Assembly: GCF_018069625.1 (NCBI RefSeq)
Contig: NZ_CP072941.1
Span: 8,432,001 to 8,496,000 of the forward strand
From: Streptomyces yatensis
Lineage (GTDB): Bacteria; Actinomycetota; Actinomycetes; Streptomycetales; Streptomycetaceae
Direction: 5' to 3'
Length of the DNA: 64,000 nucleotides
The notes under the pieces are model-generated. The model had not been told where the DNA came from. It worked only from the letters and a program-made list of their open reading frames with translations, and searched no databases. The first letter of the stretch is position 1. Every line of letters starts with the position of its first letter. Below, one piece after another: positions 53,130 through 61,556 of this stretch. A program made the position numbers and the translations under genes.

Positions 53130-54503
53130 GTGCCCAGCCCACGAGCCCTGCCGGCCCCCGGATGCCGCCGGACGCGCACCACACGGACCCGCATCCTCGA
53201 AGCGGCCCGCCGGGAACTCGACCGTGATCCCGACAGCAGCCTGGGTGACATCGCCGCGGCCGCCGGGGTGTCGCGCCGTACCGTCTACGGCCACTTCGCC
53301 GGGCGGTCCGCGCTGGTCCAGGGGCTCGTGGACGACGCCGCGCAGGCCCTACGGGAGGCGCTCGCCACGGTCGCGCTTCCGGCCCCCGACGCCGCCACCG
53401 CCCTGGCGCGCTTCGTCCTCACCCTGTGGCCGGTCGGCGACCGCTACCGCATGCTGCTTCGGCTCGCCCCCCAGGATCTGGGCGCGGAACGGGCCGACCT
53501 CCTCGCCCCCGCCCGCGACCTGGCCACCGCGATCATCACCGAGGGCCGGCGGCAGGGCGTCTTCCGTACCAGCCTTCCGCCGTCCGTGCTCGTCCGCGCC
53601 GTCGAGGCACACGTTCTGGCGCTCCTGGACTGCGTGAACACCGGCACCTGGACCGACGACGGCACCCGCACGGCCGCCGCCGCCCTGATCGCCGTGGGGG
53701 TCGACAGCGACCTCGTCCGGTGCGGTGGCGACCTCGGCCAGTGCGGTGGCGGCGGTCCACATGCCGGAAGCGATCCCGGAACGCGAGGAACGCCGCGTGT
53801 CAGAATGGACGTGCCGCTCCCGTCCGCCGTATCCGCCGTACCGCCCCCGAGGTTGTCCGTGACCAAGCCCGCTGCCCGTGTCCCGCAGCGACGCAACGCG
53901 CGCTCCAACCGGGCGCGCATCCTGGCCACGGCCCGCAAGGAACTCGGCCGGAACCCGGACATCACACTGGAGGAACTGGCCCGCGCCTCCGGTGTCGTAC
54001 GGCGCACGCTCTTCGGCCACTTCCCCGGACGCGTCGCACTGCTCGAGGCGCTGGCCGAGGAAGCCTCCGAGGCCCTCCGGGACGCGGCGGTGGCCGGAGC
54101 GAAGTCCACGGGCCCCGCCGAGCGGGCGCTCGCGCACTTCGCGTTGTCGATGTGGCCCGTGGGCGACCGCTATCGGATGCTCCTGGCGCTGACCCGGCGC
54201 GACCTGGGCGCGGAACGCGTCGCCGAGATCATCAAGCCGGCGCGCGACGAGGTCACGTCCATCCTGGAGCGCGGACAGCGGGACGGCGTCTTCCACACCC
54301 ATCTGCCCCCCACGGTGCTCAGCGCGGGCCTGGAAGCGCTGACGCTCGCTCTGCTCGAGCAGGTCAACACGGGGGCACTGGAGGACGACGGCACCCGAAG
54401 CGCCGTTGCCATGCTCATCGCGGCCGGTGTGCCCGAGCAGCGGGCATGTGCCGTGGTCGAGGACGTCGCCGCCACGGTCACCCGGGAGACCACCGCCGAC
54501 TGA
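53130..54503 (+). CDS. Fused tandem TetR-family regulator (two TetR units in one ORF)
   Basis: Single uninterrupted ORF of 457 residues holding two full TetR repressors. Unit 1 has HTH TRILEAARRELDRDPDSSL followed by GDIAAAAGVSRRTVYGHF. Unit 2 starts near residue 250 with ARILATARKELGRNPDITLE and ELARASGVVRRTLFGHF. Both carry the same ligand-domain core (WPVGDRYRMLL, then DLGAER), so one arose by duplication. TetR proteins are normally about 200 residues. GTG 53130 has GGAGG seven bases upstream. An internal GTG near 53860 with GAGG could also start unit 2 alone. Divergent from the efflux gene, with three operator-like repeats between. Confidence 0.85.
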   Translation: MPSPRALPAPGCRRTRTTRTRILEAARRELDRDPDSSLGDIAAAAGVSRRTVYGHFAGRSALVQGLVDDAAQALREALATVALPAPDAATALARFVLTLWPVGDRYRMLLRLAPQDLGAERADLLAPARDLATAIITEGRRQGVFRTSLPPSVLVRAVEAHVLALLDCVNTGTWTDDGTRTAAAALIAVGVDSDLVRCGGDLGQCGGGGPHAGSDPGTRGTPRVRMDVPLPSAVSAVPPPRLSVTKPAARVPQRRNARSNRARILATARKELGRNPDITLEELARASGVVRRTLFGHFPGRVALLEALAEEASEALRDAAVAGAKSTGPAERALAHFALSMWPVGDRYRMLLALTRRDLGAERVAEIIKPARDEVTSILERGQRDGVFHTHLPPTVLSAGLEALTLALLEQVNTGALEDDGTRSAVAMLIAAGVPEQRACAVVEDVAATVTRETTAD

Positions 54504-54754
54504 GCCGTGGCACCGCGACGTGGACGCCGGACCCGGTGCCGGTGCCGGGGGCAGCGAGGTTCACGCCGGATCCTCGGTGGGGGCGGTCCCGGTCGTGGGG
54601 TCGGTCGTGGGGGAGGGGCCGGTCTCGGCGCTCCGCGCCTCGTCACCGGGCTGCCGCGGTGCGGCCGGGTGACTAGCATTGAGCCCATGGCACGTCCGGT
54701 ATAGGGGGGATCGTCCGGTGCTGCGATTGCTGCGATGAGCGGGAGGAAGCGACG

Positions 54755-55381
54755 ATGGCCAGCGAGCTGAAACCCGTGCCCGACCGCGTGTCCTGCGCCT
54801 CGCTGGTCGACGCCATGGGCCGGGTCCACGGTCACCGGGCGCATATCGTCGGCCTCGTCAGCCCCGCGCCACGCAAGCTGTTCGGCCCCGCCGCCACGAT
54901 CGCCTATCTGCCCTACCGCGACGACATCCCGCACGCCGAATTCGGCGATCTCTTCGGCCGGGCGGTGGGCGACCGTCCGGCGGGCACCGTGCTGGTGCTG
55001 TCCAGCGGAGGCTATTCAGAGGTGTCCCACGGCGGTGGAACGAAGCTCTCCAGGCTCGAACACACCCATGCCGCCGGCGTCCTGGCGGACGGGCGACTGC
55101 GCGACTTCGAGCAACTGGGCGCCTACGGCTTCGCCACCTGGTGCCGGGGAGAGGCGACTCGCTGGGGCGGCGACATCGCCATGCCCTATGCCGTCAACGT
55201 CGCGGTGGAAGTGGGCGGCGTATGCGTGGTCCCCGGGGACTACGTCTACGCCGACGCCAGCGGCGCGGTCGTGATCCCGGGCGGAAGCCTGCGGCGGGTG
55301 ATCGACGAAGCGCTGAAGGTCGAGGCCGAGGATGCCCGTACCGCGGAGGGGATCCTCGGCGAGTACCGGGCGCCCCCGTGA
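54755..55381 (+). CDS. RraA-like family protein (aldolase/demethylmenaquinone methyltransferase-like)
   Basis: Soluble protein of 208 residues with the RraA fold. Conserved parts are CASLVDAMGRVHGH, FGPAATIAYLPYRDDI, GTVLVLSSGGYSEVS, and AAGVLADGRLRDFEQL with the Arg/Asp pair used by HMG/CHA aldolases, plus VVPGDYVYADASGAVVIP. RraA itself inhibits RNase E, while close relatives are class II pyruvate aldolases. The RD pair with a preceding GG-rich loop makes an aldolase possible. ATG 54755 has GGAGGAAG upstream. The preceding 250 bp are GC-rich with short GGTCGTGGGG-type repeats and no gene. Confidence 0.83.
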   Translation: MASELKPVPDRVSCASLVDAMGRVHGHRAHIVGLVSPAPRKLFGPAATIAYLPYRDDIPHAEFGDLFGRAVGDRPAGTVLVLSSGGYSEVSHGGGTKLSRLEHTHAAGVLADGRLRDFEQLGAYGFATWCRGEATRWGGDIAMPYAVNVAVEVGGVCVVPGDYVYADASGAVVIPGGSLRRVIDEALKVEAEDARTAEGILGEYRAPP

Positions 55382-55445
55382 GACACCGATTCCCGTCGAG
55401 AGGCAGGGCCGGTCGACGGCCCCCTCGGAGAGATCCTCGGCAACC

Positions 55446-56189
55446 TCAGCGGTAGTCGGGGTTGGGGTAGTCGAAGCGGCAGCCCGCTTCCCACTCGGAG
55501 CGCTGGTTGCCGTGGGCGGGGATGCCGTCGGCCCGCTTGAGCATGGCCCCCAGATGCATCAGATTCCAGGTCATGAAGGCGGTGTTGCGGTTGGTGAAGT
55601 CGTTCTCCGGGCCGCCCGAATCCGGGTCCAGGTACGACGGCCCCGGTCCCGCCGCGCCGATCCAGCCCGCGTCGGCCTGCGGCGGGATGGTGTAGCCGAG
55701 GTGCTGAAGGCTGTAGAGGACGTTCATCGCGCAGTGCTTCACACCGTCCTCGTTGCCGGTGATCAGGCAGCCGCCGACGCGTCCGTAAAAGGCGTACTGG
55801 CCCTTGTCGTTGAGCAGACTCGAGCAGGCGTAGAGACGTTCGATGACTCGTTTGGTCACCGAGCTGTTGTCACCGAGCCAGATCGGCCCCGCCAGCACCA
55901 GGATGTCCGCCGCCATCACCCGCTCGTAGAGCACCGGCCAGGCGTCGGTGGCGAATCCGTGTTCGGTCATGTCCGGGTAGATGCCCGTCGCGATGTCGTG
56001 GTCGACGGCCCGGAACTCGTCCGTGGTGACGCCGTGCGCATCCATGATCGCGCGACTTCTGTCGATCAGCCCCTGGGTGTTGCTCTGCTGCGGAGAGGGT
56101 TTGAGGGTGCAGTTGATGTACAGGGCGGTCAGGTCGTCGAAGCGGTACGCGTCATCGGTCGGGGTGGCGGTGGACGGCGACGCTGCCAT
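55446..56189 (-). CDS. Flavodoxin-like NAD(P)H-dependent oxidoreductase
   Basis: FMN-dependent reductase of 247 residues with the flavodoxin-like fold. It has FDDLTALYINCTLKPSPQQ, then SNTQGLIDRSR (phosphate-binding loop), DILVLAGPIWLGDNSSVTKR, and GGCLITGNEDGVKHCAMNVL. It resembles NADPH-dependent FMN reductases and quinone reductases. ATG 56189 has GAGGAG five bases upstream. The gene is divergent from the DHFR-like gene; a shared redox-stress role is possible but not shown. Confidence 0.87.
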   Translation of the reverse strand: MAASPSTATPTDDAYRFDDLTALYINCTLKPSPQQSNTQGLIDRSRAIMDAHGVTTDEFRAVDHDIATGIYPDMTEHGFATDAWPVLYERVMAADILVLAGPIWLGDNSSVTKRVIERLYACSSLLNDKGQYAFYGRVGGCLITGNEDGVKHCAMNVLYSLQHLGYTIPPQADAGWIGAAGPGPSYLDPDSGGPENDFTNRNTAFMTWNLMHLGAMLKRADGIPAHGNQRSEWEAGCRFDYPNPDYR

Positions 56190-56386
56190 GGGGGCTCCTC
56201 GTGCGGGACTGCCGGCCCGGCGGGCCGGGCCGGGCTCAGCAGCATCTCGCGAAGATCGCCGTTTGGCGGGGAGCGACACCAGGGGACAGCCGGAGGGAGG
56301 CGGTCGCCCCGGGGGACCGGCGCCACGATGGCCAACGGCGCCGCCGGACCGATGAGTTCTCCCGCTCCGGCCGGTCTGCACTCTCG

Positions 56387-56413
56387 ACACGTTGCACACG
56401 TTGAACACGTTGA
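56387..56413. repeat. Three 9-bp direct repeats before the DHFR-like gene
   Basis: Three successive ACACGTTGM units (9 bp each) lie 35 bp before the GTG at 56448. Each holds the ACGT core. Regular 9-bp phasing could form a protein-binding array or be a slippage product. Confidence 0.6.
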
Positions 56414-56447
56414 CCACGCGACAACGACCGAATAAGGAGCACTGACC

Positions 56448-56996
56448 GTGCGGAAGATCATCGAGCAGGCGGTAATCACCCTGGACGGCCAGACCAGCAC
56501 GCCCCAGAACTGGCTCCCCACACGGTGGGCCGGTGAGTTCGAGCAGCTCTCCAGAGACCTGCTCTTCTCCGTCGACGCGCTCCTCTACGGGCGGGTCAGC
56601 TATGAGAACCACGCCGAGGTGTGGCCGACCATGGAGGAGGCGTTCGGCGACTACGCGGTCCGGATGAACACCGTCCCCAAGCACGTGGCGTCGCGCACCC
56701 TCACCGAGGTGACGTGGAACGCCGCGCTGCTCGGGGACGACGTCGTCGACGCCGTACGCAAGCTCAAGGAACAGCCGGGCGGCGACATCCTCAAGGTCGG
56801 CTCCGGCGGCCCGTTCAGCCGGACCCTGCTCGAGCACCGGCTGGTCGACGAGTATCTGTTCTGGCTGTTCCCGGTCATCGCCGGCAGCGGCGAACGGCTC
56901 TACGACGGGATCGACACCACGGACTTCGACCTGATCGACGTCAAGCGCCTCACCAACGGCATCCTCGGCCTCACCTATGTCCCGACCGCCCACTGA
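56448..56996 (+). CDS. Dihydrofolate-reductase-family (RibD C-terminal-like) reductase
   Basis: NADPH-dependent reductase of 182 residues in the DHFR/RibD-C superfamily. It has KIIEQAVITLDGQTSTPQNW, a catalytic-site strand, LLFSVDALLYGRVSYENHAE, KHVASRTLTEVTWNAALLG, and ILKVGSGGPFSRTLLEHRLV with the cofactor GG motif, followed by PVIAGSGERLYDGI. These small actinobacterial proteins are usually not folate enzymes; substrates are mostly unknown. GTG 56448 has AAGGAG eleven bases upstream. Confidence 0.88.
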   Translation: MRKIIEQAVITLDGQTSTPQNWLPTRWAGEFEQLSRDLLFSVDALLYGRVSYENHAEVWPTMEEAFGDYAVRMNTVPKHVASRTLTEVTWNAALLGDDVVDAVRKLKEQPGGDILKVGSGGPFSRTLLEHRLVDEYLFWLFPVIAGSGERLYDGIDTTDFDLIDVKRLTNGILGLTYVPTAH

Positions 56997-57052
56997 CACC
57001 ACCGTGCCCCGCCGCGCCACGGCACCGGCGTCCGGTGGACGGAAGGGAGGCC

Positions 57053-58294
57053 ATGAACCACGGCGGCGCGTACCGTGGCAGCGTGGCAAACGAAGACCTC
57101 GGGCGGACCCTGCGCCGGCTGCGCCGTCTGGCCTCCCTGACACAGGAAGAGCTGGCCGAGCGCTCCGGCGTGTCCGTCGACGTGATCCGTCAACTCGAAC
57201 AGGGGCGGAAGCACTCGGCACGCCTCCCCACATTGCACGCGTTGGCGAACGGTCTCGGTGTGGAGCTGACCACCCTTCTGGGCGACCCGCCTGCCGTCTC
57301 CTCCACCGGCGAGAACGACGGGCCCCGCTTCGTGGCGGTGCGCCGCGCCATCATGCCCCCGCTCTGGGGACCGGAGCCGGAGCCACCTGGACCTGGCTTC
57401 TCGTTGGACCGTCTGCGCGAGCAGATCGCGGACGGCTGGACGCAGTACCACTCCGCCGAGTTCGACACTGTGATGAAGGCCCTGCCGGACGTGATCTCGG
57501 ACGCGCGCACCGCTACGGCCTCGGCCAATGACGACCGCAGGGCGGGTTTCGCGGCGCTGGCCAAAGCGCTTCAGCTCGCCGGACACGTCGCCGTGCGCAT
57601 GGGCAAGACCGATCTCGCCCTCATCGGTCTGGAGCGCGCGATAGAGGCTGCGGGCCAGTCCTCCGATCCGCTGCTTCCGCCGATGATCGTCAACTCCACG
57701 GCGTGGACCTACCAGCGCCAAGGCCGCCTGGAAGACGCGTTGAGCATTGCCCTCCGTACCGCCGACGACTTGGCGAACGCGGGCCGCACCGACACGGCCG
57801 ACGGCCTGAAGGTGTGGGGCGCGCTGACCATGAGCGCCGCCACGTCGGCCGCGCGAAGCGGCGACTACGAGCGCGCGGCGGCGATGATGGAGACGGCGGA
57901 GAAAGAAGCCGCCCGGGTCTCGAAGCTGCCCGACGGCGGCGACAACCGTATGGTCAGCGTCTTCAGCCCGTCGTCGGTCCGCATCGAACGTGTCCGGCTC
58001 GCAGTCCAGTACGGGCACCCGAAGGACGCCTTGGCACTGGCCAAGGGGATGCGGCTGAGCAAGGACACCCCACCGTCCTGGCGGACGTGGCTGCTGCTGG
58101 ACGTGGCCCGAGCCCATACGGACATCGGCGACGCGGCCGGGGCGGTGAAGACCCTGGAGTCCCTGCGCCGGGTGGCACCGACGTGGATGCAGCACCACAC
58201 CTTGGCCGTGGCCATCGTGCGCGACCTGTGGGCACTCCCCAACCACCCGCCGGGGCTACGGCCGTTGGCGGAGTTCCTGGGGGTCAGCGCATAG
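57053..58294 (+). CDS. XRE-family regulator with helical TPR-like C-terminus
   Basis: Regulator of 413 residues. The N-terminal XRE HTH reads RTLRRLRRLASLTQEELAER followed by SGVSVDVIRQLEQGRKHS (residues about 15-55). It is followed by about 320 residues of helical repeats resembling TPRs (ALSIALRTADDLANAGRTDT; DYERAAAMMETAEKEAARVS). Such proteins occur widely in Streptomyces beside small HATPase genes, as here, and act in developmental or antibiotic regulation. ATG 57053 follows GGAAGGGAGG. An imperfect palindrome before the downstream ATPase gene could be its target. Confidence 0.85.
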   Translation: MNHGGAYRGSVANEDLGRTLRRLRRLASLTQEELAERSGVSVDVIRQLEQGRKHSARLPTLHALANGLGVELTTLLGDPPAVSSTGENDGPRFVAVRRAIMPPLWGPEPEPPGPGFSLDRLREQIADGWTQYHSAEFDTVMKALPDVISDARTATASANDDRRAGFAALAKALQLAGHVAVRMGKTDLALIGLERAIEAAGQSSDPLLPPMIVNSTAWTYQRQGRLEDALSIALRTADDLANAGRTDTADGLKVWGALTMSAATSAARSGDYERAAAMMETAEKEAARVSKLPDGGDNRMVSVFSPSSVRIERVRLAVQYGHPKDALALAKGMRLSKDTPPSWRTWLLLDVARAHTDIGDAAGAVKTLESLRRVAPTWMQHHTLAVAIVRDLWALPNHPPGLRPLAEFLGVSA

Positions 58295-58338
58295 CGTGGT
58301 GAAAGTGGGACGTTGCGCCGCTGTCAGCGTTCCCGGTA

Positions 58339-58359
58339 TGTCGCTTACATAAGCGGACA
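58339..58359. promoter_or_regulatory. Imperfect palindrome before the ATPase gene
   Basis: TGTCGCTTACATAAGCGGACA, a 21-bp near-palindrome centred on ACAT, 60 bp before the ATPase start. A candidate operator for the adjacent XRE protein. TACATA at its centre could be a -10 element. Confidence 0.5.
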
Positions 58360-58418
58360 GCGCCCCGGCGGCCGTGCGACCGGCCCGGGGGTTGGCCGAT
58401 CCGAGGAAGCAGACCGAC

Positions 58419-58841
58419 ATGCCGCAACCTACAACGCATGCCCGCCCGACCGGGCGTCCCGGGTACAGCGAGACTCTGCCGCGCGAGCCCGAGAGCGCCG
58501 CCACCGCCCGGCGCCTGGTCCGCGTCGCCTTATCCGCCTGGGGCCTGGACGACTTGGCCGAGGACGGAACCCTGATCATCTCCGAGCTGGTGACCAACGC
58601 CGTCCGGCACGCGCGGAGAGAAACCATCCGGGTCGTCATCGACCGCCCCGGGGCGGCACGGGTGCGGATCGGTGTCGTGGACTTCTCGAAGGTGCGCCCT
58701 GTGCGCAGGGAGCCGAACCTCGGAGACGAGCACGGGCGCGGCTTGACACTCGTGGGGACGCTGGCGACGGACTGGGGCACCGAGCCGCTGCCGTGGGGCA
58801 AGCGGGTATGGGCAGAGCTGGGCGGAGAGGTACGGGGATGA
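58419..58841 (+). CDS. HATPase (anti-sigma-factor-like) protein with a TTA codon
   Basis: Small GHKL-type ATPase of 140 residues related to RsbW/SpoIIAB serine kinases, which bind sigma or anti-anti-sigma factors. Motifs: DDLAEDGTLIISELVTNAVR with the N-box Asn, then VRIGVVDFSKVRP (G1-like) and DEHGRGLTLVGTLATDWG (G2). ATG 58419 has GAGGAAG upstream. The Leu in VRVALSAW is encoded by TTA at 58530-58532, so translation should depend on the bldA tRNA and be favoured in development. It forms a pair with the XRE gene. Confidence 0.88.
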   Translation: MPQPTTHARPTGRPGYSETLPREPESAATARRLVRVALSAWGLDDLAEDGTLIISELVTNAVRHARRETIRVVIDRPGAARVRIGVVDFSKVRPVRREPNLGDEHGRGLTLVGTLATDWGTEPLPWGKRVWAELGGEVRG

Positions 58842-59023
58842 GCACGCCCGCAGTGATCCGGCACGAGACGTGGACCCTTCAGCCCGACCGTGAGCCGTGC
58901 GCTGGTGGCCGGGTGCCGCCCCGATCGGCCGGTACCGTCGATGGTCGGTACCGCCGCGATCGGGGCGGTGGTGCGTGTGCCGGCCACCGCTCATGGAAGA
59001 GGGCCGGGGCCTGTCCTCCATGA
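58838..59023 (+). CDS. Possible small coupled ORF
   Basis: A 61-codon frame starting at an ATG that overlaps the ATPase TGA (ATGA). It begins STPAVIRHETWTLQPDREPC and then becomes Arg/Gly-rich, running into the terminator hairpin. XRE/ATPase pairs are often followed by a short partner gene, but this sequence resembles none I know. It may be a decayed or chance ORF. Confidence 0.3.
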   Translation: MSTPAVIRHETWTLQPDREPCAGGRVPPRSAGTVDGRYRRDRGGGACAGHRSWKRAGACPP

Positions 59024-59028
59024 GCGGT
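58986..59028. terminator. Large hairpin terminator
   Basis: A 12-bp perfect stem ACCGCTCATGGA / TCCATGAGCGGT with a 19-base loop, extended by GCCGGC on both sides, between the ATPase operon (+) and convergent hydrolase gene (-). Confidence 0.75.
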
Positions 59029-59077
59029 GTGCCGGCCGGCAGCGGCTACCGTCTGCTGCCGGTCCGACGGCCCGGGC

Positions 59078-59818
59078 TCACTTCAGATGGCGGGTGAAGA
59101 ACTGGGCCGCGGCGTCCCCCGCGAACCGCGGGACCCCGGTGTGCCCGCCCATGTTGGCGTGCAAGGACTTCTCCTTGGAGCCGAAGGCGTCGAACAGGTC
59201 CAGGGCCGCCTGACGGTCGTTCCCTTCGTCGTCCCACTGCAGCAGGACGTGCAGGGGAATGGTGACCCGCCGGGCCTCCTCGAAGATGGCGCGGGGCACG
59301 AAACTCCCGGCGAAGAGACCGGCGGCCACGATGCGCGGCTCGACTACCGCCAGTCGGACGCCAATGGAGATCACTCCTCCCGAGTACCCGACCGGGCCGC
59401 CGATCTCGGGCAGCGAAAGGAGGGCGTCCAGGGCGGACTGCCATTCCGGGACTGCCTTGTCGACCAGCGGGAGGACGAAGGCGTCGATGATCTCGTCGCT
59501 GACCGTCTCGCCGGCCTCCACCGCCCGGCGCAGGTCGGCGCGGGCCTGCTCGACGGCGGGCCAGCGGGGCCGGTCGCCCATTCCGGGGAGTTCGATGGTG
59601 GCCGTGGCGAAACCCTCCGCCGCGGAGTGCTGGGCCCGGGCCACCAGTCGGGGATACATCTTGCCCAGCCCGAGGGGAGCGGGGCCGAGCAGGATCAGCG
59701 GCACCGGTGTGGAGGTGGACGCGGATGTGGGGGTCCACAGGATGCCGGGGATGTCGCCGAGGGTGAATTCGCGCTCGAGGACGCCGTCGTCGAGGCGCTG
59801 TTCGGAAGTGAATTGCAT
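59078..59818 (-). CDS. Dienelactone-hydrolase-like alpha/beta hydrolase
   Basis: Hydrolase of 246 residues with a serine-hydrolase fold. It has PLILLGPAPLGLGKM (oxyanion strand), GYSGGVISIGVRLAV where Ser is the nucleophile in a degenerate GxSxG (VGYSGGV), PLHVLLQWDDEGNDRQ with the acid, and MGGHTGVPRFAG with the His. Resembles the dienelactone hydrolase/dipeptidyl-like group. ATG 59818 has GAAAGG upstream. It is a single gene; the CA-rich repeat region lies upstream. Confidence 0.8.
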   Translation of the reverse strand: MQFTSEQRLDDGVLEREFTLGDIPGILWTPTSASTSTPVPLILLGPAPLGLGKMYPRLVARAQHSAAEGFATATIELPGMGDRPRWPAVEQARADLRRAVEAGETVSDEIIDAFVLPLVDKAVPEWQSALDALLSLPEIGGPVGYSGGVISIGVRLAVVEPRIVAAGLFAGSFVPRAIFEEARRVTIPLHVLLQWDDEGNDRQAALDLFDAFGSKEKSLHANMGGHTGVPRFAGDAAAQFFTRHLK

Positions 59819-59999
59819 GGTCGTGCCTTTCGGGAGTCGCTTGAACGGCGCTCCCGGACGACCTATCGCCCGACCGTGACCCCGGAGGGGAGCACCCATG
59901 TCGATACTGTGTTCACGGGTACCACCTCCTCGTTCTCTTGCACGGCCTCCGGAAAGGTAGCAGTGGCCGCTGTGGTTCGCCAACGGGTTTTTCCCGCGG

Positions 60000-60112
60000 C
60001 CGCACCCGCCACCCAGACCCGCACCCCACACCCGCACCCCACACCCGCCACCCAGACCCGCACCCCGCACCCGCCACCCACGCCCGCACCCCACACCCGC
60101 AACCCGCACCGG
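60000..60112. repeat. C/A-rich tandem repeat tract
   Basis: About 110 bp of irregular CACCC/GCACCC/CGCCACCC units lie in the 347-bp gap between the hydrolase start (59818) and the MFS stop (60166). One strand is almost free of G and T apart from scattered G. Units reappear as longer blocks (AGACCCGCACCCC twice). No gene is recognised here; it looks like slippage-derived simple sequence. Confidence 0.7.
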
Positions 60113-60165
60113 CCCGGCCGCTCTTGGTGCGGCGGGCCGGTGCGGGTCACCCGGCGTAGCGGAGT

Positions 60166-61449
60166 TCAGGCGGATGTGGTGGTCGAGGCCGGGTCCGTAC
60201 GGGGCTGTCGGCCGGTCGCCGGGTCCGGGGCCGGGGGCTCCTCACCCCGTTCCTCGGGGAGCTTCAGCAGGAGCGTCAGCACGAAGGCGACCAGGTAGAG
60301 GGCGAGGAAGATCAGAGTGACTCCGCCCGCGCCGACGAGGGGGAAGAAGAGGCTGGCGATCGCCGGGCCGACGAAGGCCGCGCCGCCGGCGCCCAGGTTG
60401 AGCAGGGCCATGGAACCGCCCTTGTTCTCCGGTGCCATTGACGGGATGAGCGCCGAGATGGGGACGAATCCGGCGAGGGTGGCGCCGTAGAACATGCCCG
60501 CGAGCACCGCGACCCAGTAGTAGTCCGCGCCGAGCCAGGTCGGTACGAAGTACAGCGTCGTGACGCTGATCGCGCAGCCCAGCGCGCCGAAGCCCGCGAT
60601 GGTCGTGCGCCAGCCGATGCGGTCGGAGAGGACGCCGAAGATGAGGTTGAAGAAGATGTTGGTGCCGTAGATGATCGCCAGCAGCTGGAGCCACTTGTCC
60701 TCGCCGAAGCCGATGTCGTCGGAGAAGATCCGCGGCAGGTACACCAGCATGCCGAACTCCGGGGCCGTGTTGATGACCCGGACCAGGCAGCCCACCAGCA
60801 CGCGCGGATGGGTCCAGATGATGGAGACGGAGTTGAGCAGGCTCTGGCCGGTGGTGACCTCCGGCGGTGCCATCCGGTCGCCGCCGGGCCTCCTGCGGGC
60901 GCCGACCAGGGCGATGGCGCCGCCGAGGAGGATGAGTGCGAGCGCCGACCACAGCGTGCCCAGGCGGCCGAACGAGGGGATGGTCAGGCTCGACCAGAGC
61001 GAGCCGAGGGTGGGCAGGCCGCCGGTGAAGGCGAAGTAGAACCATCCCACCGCGGTGCCCAGCCGGGCCTTCGGTGCCGTGTTGGTGATCCAGACGAGGA
61101 AGCCGAACGCGAACAGCGGGTAGCCGAAGCCCCGGATGCCGTAGAAGAGCAACATCAGCGGGTAGTTCTCGGTGCCCAGCGCGAAGAGCAGGTACGCGGC
61201 GTCGAAGACGGCCCAGATCGCCAGGCCCGTCCACATCACCCGGCGTGGCCCCCACACCTGGCAGAGCGCACCGGAGAACCACGACGCCAGCATGACGGCG
61301 ATGCCGTACACCGTGATGACGTACCCGGCCCGTACGTCCGTCGACGCACCGTGGTCGGCCATGTACGGGGCGATGAACCCGGCTTCGACACCATCGCCGA
61401 TCATGAACAGGAGTACGCCCAGATAGCCCAGGATCAAGGGTTTCGGCAT
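60166..61449 (-). CDS. MFS transporter, polyol-permease type
   Basis: Twelve-helix MFS permease of 427 residues resembling the RbtT/DalT/CsbX polyol permease group. It has GYLGVLLFMIGDGVEAGFIA, APYMADHGAS, the cytoplasmic loop VWGPRRVMWTGLAIWAVFDA, FYGIRGFGYPLFAFGFLVWI, and SDRIGWRTTIAGFGALG. ATG 61449 starts MPKPLILGYLG as in relatives. It lies 107 bp after the DeoR gene on the same strand. The neighbouring HAD phosphatase and hydroxyacid dehydrogenase suggest import of a sugar alcohol or sugar acid. Confidence 0.88.
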   Translation of the reverse strand: MPKPLILGYLGVLLFMIGDGVEAGFIAPYMADHGASTDVRAGYVITVYGIAVMLASWFSGALCQVWGPRRVMWTGLAIWAVFDAAYLLFALGTENYPLMLLFYGIRGFGYPLFAFGFLVWITNTAPKARLGTAVGWFYFAFTGGLPTLGSLWSSLTIPSFGRLGTLWSALALILLGGAIALVGARRRPGGDRMAPPEVTTGQSLLNSVSIIWTHPRVLVGCLVRVINTAPEFGMLVYLPRIFSDDIGFGEDKWLQLLAIIYGTNIFFNLIFGVLSDRIGWRTTIAGFGALGCAISVTTLYFVPTWLGADYYWVAVLAGMFYGATLAGFVPISALIPSMAPENKGGSMALLNLGAGGAAFVGPAIASLFFPLVGAGGVTLIFLALYLVAFVLTLLLKLPEERGEEPPAPDPATGRQPRTDPASTTTSA

Positions 61450-61519
61450 CGCTCGACCTCCACTCTGCGGTGATGTAAGGAGTACGACCGCAGATACTCA
61501 AGCGCGCCGAGAGAAATAT

Positions 61520-61530
61520 CAAGAGTCTTG
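61520..61530. promoter_or_regulatory. Short palindrome before MFS gene
   Basis: CAAGAGTCTTG (5-bp arms, central G) in the AT-richer gap between DeoR and permease genes. A possible DeoR-binding or promoter element; weak on its own. Confidence 0.4.
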
Positions 61531-61556
61531 GTAAAGATAACGGGATCGAGTGGTAA

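Noticed and set aside
60000..60112. CRISPR array
   Set aside because: Units are short and irregular with no unique spacers, and no cas genes are nearby.
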